A stretch of DNA of 9,439 nucleotides from an uncultured Lachnospiraceae bacterium (GTDB lineage: Bacteria; Bacillota; Clostridia; Lachnospirales; Lachnospiraceae): assembly GCA_947178465.1 (NCBI GenBank), contig CAMWYL010000106.1, forward strand, positions 1 to 9,439, read 5' to 3'. The notes beneath the pieces are model-generated. The model worked only from the letters and a program-made list of their open reading frames with translations, did no database searches and was not told where the DNA came from. Numbering within the stretch: the stretch's first letter is position 1; each line of letters opens with the position of its first letter. Positions 6,578-9,439 of this stretch are shown here, one piece after another. The position numbers and the translations under genes are program-made.

Positions 6578-7510
6578 TTACTTTATCCGTGTAATCAGAC
6601 TGCGAATCAGCTCCGGCAAAAAGTCATTCTTCAGTGAATACTCTTTGACTAACGAATCCAGCAACGCAATCGCATGCGCCGACAGCTCCTTCTGCTCCTC
6701 TTGTGCCGCCTCTATCCCCTTCAGGGTAACATATGTCGTCTTGCTGTTCTTCTCGTCGCTGCCCACAGGCTTCCCGAGCACCGCAAGACTGCTTGTCACG
6801 TCAAGGATATCATCCTGTATCTGAAAGGCTATGCCAATCTCATAGGCCGCCTTCTCAATCAACGCGACCTGCTTCTCATCGGCACCGCCCAGCACCGCGC
6901 CAATCATCATTGCAGCCTGAATCAACGCCGCCGTCTTATGCGCATGGATAAAGAGCAGATGCTCCTCAGTAACCTTATCTCCTAAATTCTCCGCCTCAAT
7001 ATCCGCAGTCTGACCGCCTATCATTCCGTATATTCCCGCCTTTTGCGCCAATATCGAGAGCGCCTGCGCGATTCGCCCGGTGTCCGCTCCCTCTATGGAA
7101 AACGCCGAAATCGCCGTCTCAAAGGCATAATTTAACAATCCGTCGCCCGCCAGTATGGCCATCGCTTCCCCGTACACCACATGCGTTGTCTTGCGTCCTC
7201 TGCGGTATTCATCATTGTCCATTGCAGGCAGATCGTCATGCACCAGCGAGTAGGTATGCACCATTTCAATCGCCGCCATAAAAGGCTCTATCTCCTTTGA
7301 AACGCCGCCAAACAGCTTACAGGTCTCCGCCATCAGCATCGGGCGAAGCCGCTTTCCGCCCGCCAGCACACTGTAATTCATCGCCTCCGCGACCGTTCCC
7401 GCAAAGCCTTCCTCCTTCGGAAGGTAATTTTTCAAAAGGGTCTCTATCGCTTCCGCCCTTTTATTCTGTTCCTCTTTAAAATTATTTTGGAAATCATTGT
7501 TCAAACGCAT
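6578..7510 (-). CDS. ispA: Farnesyl diphosphate synthase (polyprenyl synthetase family)
   Basis: This enzyme joins dimethylallyl or geranyl diphosphate with isopentenyl diphosphate to give farnesyl diphosphate, the precursor of undecaprenyl phosphate and other isoprenoids. The 310-residue product has GGKRLRP at 51-57, the first aspartate-rich motif DDLPAMD at 92-98, and the second, 'FQIQDDILD', at 229-237. The two extra residues inside the first motif (DDxxxxD) and the Tyr five places before it match bacterial type II farnesyl diphosphate synthases such as E. coli IspA, so a C15 product is likely; a geranylgeranyl product cannot be excluded. The ATG overlaps the xseB end by 17 nt, with only a weak GGTGAG site, indicating translational coupling. 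The xseB-ispA-dxs order is conserved across many bacteria. The stop is TAA. Confidence 0.95.
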   Translation of the reverse strand: MRLNNDFQNNFKEEQNKRAEAIETLLKNYLPKEEGFAGTVAEAMNYSVLAGGKRLRPMLMAETCKLFGGVSKEIEPFMAAIEMVHTYSLVHDDLPAMDNDEYRRGRKTTHVVYGEAMAILAGDGLLNYAFETAISAFSIEGADTGRIAQALSILAQKAGIYGMIGGQTADIEAENLGDKVTEEHLLFIHAHKTAALIQAAMMIGAVLGGADEKQVALIEKAAYEIGIAFQIQDDILDVTSSLAVLGKPVGSDEKNSKTTYVTLKGIEAAQEEQKELSAHAIALLDSLVKEYSLKNDFLPELIRSLITRIK

Positions 7511-7706
7511 CTAACTCACCATTTTCATTTAATTTCAGGATTTCCTTCTCCACCCTGGCAATCTTATCATTGCACGCCTGTATCAGCTTCATGCCCTCTT
7601 TATAGAGTTTAAAGGACTCCTCCAGCGAAACATCCTCATCCTCAAGCCGCCCTATCGCGGCCTCCAGCTTCTCAAAGGTCTGTTCCAATGTCAATTCCTT
7701 CGCCAT
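7494..7706 (-). CDS. xseB: Exodeoxyribonuclease VII small subunit
   Basis: XseB is the small subunit of exonuclease VII. Several copies bind each XseA large subunit to form the enzyme that degrades single-stranded DNA from both ends into short oligonucleotides. The product is 70 residues, typical, and almost wholly helical. It shows the family pattern 'TFEKLEAAIGRLEDEDVSLEESFKLYKEGMKLI' in shorthand: a hydrophobic heptad series with the conserved Leu-Glu-Glu-Ser and Tyr-x-x-Gly-x-x-Leu core at about 27-41. The tail is acidic. It starts inside xseA (35-nt overlap) and its own end overlaps ispA by 17 nt, so all three are probably translated in a coupled way. The stop is TGA. Confidence 0.96.
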   Translation of the reverse strand: MAKELTLEQTFEKLEAAIGRLEDEDVSLEESFKLYKEGMKLIQACNDKIARVEKEILKLNENGELDAFEQ

Positions 7707-8907
7707 ATGCAGCCTCCTTTATCTCCTCGGTTCTTGCGGTAATCGTGCCGTTTTTCACATAAATCTTAACGCTGTCGCCGGTCTTGACCTGATGCACGTC
7801 CTTGAGAGACCCGCCATCCGCACGCTCGACATAGGCGTATCCCTGACTCAGCTTTTCCAGCGGCGACAGCCCTTTGAGTCGTTCCGCATACAATGCCATG
7901 CGGTGCCTGTCCCGGATAAGCACTGCCTGCATGAGCTGACTCAGCTTATCCTCCAAATCCATACAGTAATTGCGCCGTTCCTGTATCTGCCCTGCGGGAC
8001 TCAGGTATCTTATATGCAGCTTCATCTGCTCCAGCCTGCTCTTCTGTCTGTCAAGCCGGATGCACATGGCACGATTGAAGGCATTCCTGTATGCCGTCAA
8101 TCCGTCCATCAGCTGCATGTAATCATACACCGCAAGCTCTGCCGCGGCGGAGGGCGTCGGCGCCCGCAGGTCTGACACATAATCAATGATGGTCGTGTCG
8201 GTCTCATGTCCGACCGCCGAGATGACCGGCACGCCGCAGTCAAAGACAGCCTGCGCCACGATTTCCTCATTAAACGCCCACAGATCCTCAATCGAACCGC
8301 CGCCGCGTCCCACAATCATCACATCCACACCCAGGCGTTCCAACGCACGGATACCGTTCACAATGCTTTCCGGCGCCTGCTCCCCCTGCACGATTGCAGG
8401 GTACAGAATAATCCGGATATGGGGATTCCTTCTGGTCGCAATATTGATAATATCCCGCACCGCCGCGCCGGTAGGCGCCGTCACCACTCCGAGGGTGCTG
8501 ATGTATTTTGGAATCGGCTGCTTATATTCCTGCTCAAACATCCCCATATCGGCAAGCTTCCTCTTCATTCGCTCGAATTTCTCATACAAAAGCCCCGCGC
8601 CGTCAAGAATAATCTGTTTGGCATAAAGCTGATACTTGCCGTCTCTTTCATAAACGTCAATCGTACCGCCAACCACTACCATCTGACCTTCCTCCATTTT
8701 GAAGGAAAGTCCGGCGCGGTTGCCGGCAAACATTACGCACGCTATGATTCCTTTTGCATCCTTCAGGGTAAAGTAAATATGCCCCGACGAATGATATTTA
8801 CAGTTACTGACCTCTCCCTTGACAAAAATGGATTTGAGCATGAAGTCCTGCGTAAACATATTTTTGATGTAGGAGTTTACCTGCGCAACCGTATAAACAT
8901 TCTGCAT
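7672..8907 (-). CDS. xseA: Exodeoxyribonuclease VII large subunit
   Basis: XseA is the catalytic subunit of exonuclease VII, a single-strand DNA exonuclease active in mismatch repair and DNA damage processing in the cytoplasm. The product is 411 residues. An N-terminal OB-fold (about 1-100) has the typical 'VKGEVSNCKYHSSGHIYFTLKD' stretch starting near residue 29. The catalytic domain carries 'TAPTGAAVRDI' at 143-153, 'VGRGGGSIEDLWAFN' at 199-213, and 'GHETDTTIIDYVSDLRAPTPSAAAE' beginning at 233, all hallmarks of the family. A coiled-coil region (about 265-370) that should bind XseB follows, then 'LSPLEKLSQGYAYV' and a small beta domain. A GGAGG site lies 4 nt before the ATG, 15 nt after the nusB stop. 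The last 35 nt overlap xseB in another frame. The stop is TGA. Confidence 0.97.
   Translation of the reverse strand: MQNVYTVAQVNSYIKNMFTQDFMLKSIFVKGEVSNCKYHSSGHIYFTLKDAKGIIACVMFAGNRAGLSFKMEEGQMVVVGGTIDVYERDGKYQLYAKQIILDGAGLLYEKFERMKRKLADMGMFEQEYKQPIPKYISTLGVVTAPTGAAVRDIINIATRRNPHIRIILYPAIVQGEQAPESIVNGIRALERLGVDVMIVGRGGGSIEDLWAFNEEIVAQAVFDCGVPVISAVGHETDTTIIDYVSDLRAPTPSAAAELAVYDYMQLMDGLTAYRNAFNRAMCIRLDRQKSRLEQMKLHIRYLSPAGQIQERRNYCMDLEDKLSQLMQAVLIRDRHRMALYAERLKGLSPLEKLSQGYAYVERADGGSLKDVHQVKTGDSVKIYVKNGTITARTEEIKEAAYGEGIDIGTDL
7713..7720 (-). promoter_or_regulatory. Strong ribosome binding site of xseB within xseA
   Basis: A full AAAGGAGG lies 6 nt before the xseB ATG (7706-7704), inside the xseA coding region. 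It fixes the xseB start and explains the 35-nt overlap. It is the best Shine-Dalgarno match in the cluster, in keeping with the small subunit being needed in several copies per large subunit. Confidence 0.8.
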
Positions 8908-8922
8908 AGGACCTCCGTTTCC

Positions 8923-9333
8923 CTAACCGGCAAACTTCGCGAGCACGCCGTTTACAAAGCCGGAGGACTCCTCCTGCCCGAATTTCTTTGCGAGCTCTAC
9001 CGCTTCATTTATCGCTACGCCTGTCGGAACATCCTCATCAAAAACAATTTCATACACTGCAAGCCGAAGAATTGTCAGATCCACCTTTCCCATTCTCCCG
9101 GTTGTCCATCCTTTTGCCCGCTTGTTTATCATGTCGTCAATCTCTTCAAGCTTCTCGATGATCCTGTTGCCCTTCGTCGAGATATACTGCATATCCTTGT
9201 CGGCTATGGGGACACCCTCGTCCTTGAAATACGAAAAGAAGAACTGCTCCTGCTCCGACATCTCGTCCTTTTCATTAAACTCTACTCGGAATATGAATTT
9301 GAATATCTGTTCTCTAAGCTCTCGTCTGCTCAT
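8923..9333 (-). CDS. nusB: Transcription antitermination factor NusB
   Basis: NusB, with NusE (ribosomal protein S10), binds boxA RNA and helps RNA polymerase read through rRNA operons without early termination. The product is 136 residues, all-alpha, typical. Family patterns seen are the N-terminal 'SRRELREQIFKFIFRVEF', the central 'GWTTGRMGKVDLTILRLAVYEI' pattern beginning near residue 75, and the C-terminal 'VAINEAVELAKKF' and 'FVNGVLAKFA'. An AAGGAAAAG site precedes the ATG, 22 nt after the Asp23-type gene stop. The order asp23-like, nusB, xseA, xseB is common in Clostridia and Bacilli. The stop is TAG. Confidence 0.96.
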   Translation of the reverse strand: MSRRELREQIFKFIFRVEFNEKDEMSEQEQFFFSYFKDEGVPIADKDMQYISTKGNRIIEKLEEIDDMINKRAKGWTTGRMGKVDLTILRLAVYEIVFDEDVPTGVAINEAVELAKKFGQEESSGFVNGVLAKFAG

Positions 9334-9355
9334 TTATCTTTTCCTTAATCATGTG

Positions 9356-9439
9356 TTAGTTAGACTTTCCTTCCGCCATCTTAATGCCGACAATCCGGAT
9401 ATTGACATCCGCCACCTCAAAGCCGGTCATGGTCTCGAT
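9356..9439 (-). CDS. Asp23/Gls24 family envelope stress protein, C-terminal end (partial)
   Basis: Only the last 27 residues and TAA stop are in the window; the rest lies beyond the right edge. The fragment 'IETMTGFEVADVNIRIVGIK' followed by a short polar tail matches the end of Asp23/Gls24 (formerly DUF322) proteins, where a last Val-x-Val-x-Ile-x-Gly strand closes the fold. These small proteins are linked to cell envelope stress and alkaline tolerance in Firmicutes. A member immediately before nusB is a standard arrangement (B. subtilis yqhY), which supports the call beyond the short match. Confidence 0.8.
   Translation of the reverse strand: METMTGFEVADVNIRIVGIKMAEGKSN

Noticed and set aside
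8206..9348. Long plus-strand open frame (380 codons) antisense to xseA and nusB
   Set aside because: Both opposite-strand genes are unmistakable families. The plus-strand translation has no recognisable domain and is rich in His/Arg/Asn, as expected of a shadow frame in this GC range.

Overview
The window reads as a chromosomal housekeeping segment from an anaerobic Firmicute of the class Clostridia, most likely a Lachnospiraceae relative. This rests on gene order, protein sequence style, strong AGGAGG-type ribosome binding sites and moderate GC. No mobile element, CRISPR array, rRNA or tRNA is visible, and no assignment has been checked against a database.

From right to left (minus strand, positions 9439 to 858) runs one tightly packed cluster: the 3' end of an Asp23/Gls24-type gene, nusB, xseA, xseB, ispA, dxs, tlyA, nadK, argR and recN. 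Spacings run from a 35-nt overlap (xseA/xseB) to 24 nt, so it is probably one or a few long transcripts. The products cover transcription antitermination (NusB), DNA repair and processing (XseA/XseB, RecN), isoprenoid synthesis (Dxs makes DXP, IspA condenses C5 units), ribosome methylation (TlyA), NADP supply (NadK, the cofactor used by the MEP pathway reductase) and arginine regulation (ArgR). This is a widely conserved clostridial neighbourhood. In many spore formers recN is followed by spoIVB and spo0A; here it is not.

The main anomaly is in dxs. The reading frame (6560 to 4704) is full length and in phase throughout, but has one in-frame TAA at 6044-6042. The stop falls exactly where the family has the Mg2+-binding Asn of the thiamine diphosphate site (E. 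coli Asn181), two codons before an ATG. All other motifs on both sides are intact. TAA is also the normal terminator of argR, tlyA, ispA and dxs itself, so general TAA reassignment is ruled out. A recent inactivating change, an assembly error, or an unusual split or recoded gene remain possible.

Left of recN, across a short intergenic region (766-857) with one hairpin, lies a convergent plus-strand gene (76-765). It encodes a secreted protein of 229 residues with a signal peptide, a probable bacterial Ig-like domain, a second beta-rich domain and seven cysteines. It is accessory in character and unrelated to the housekeeping cluster.
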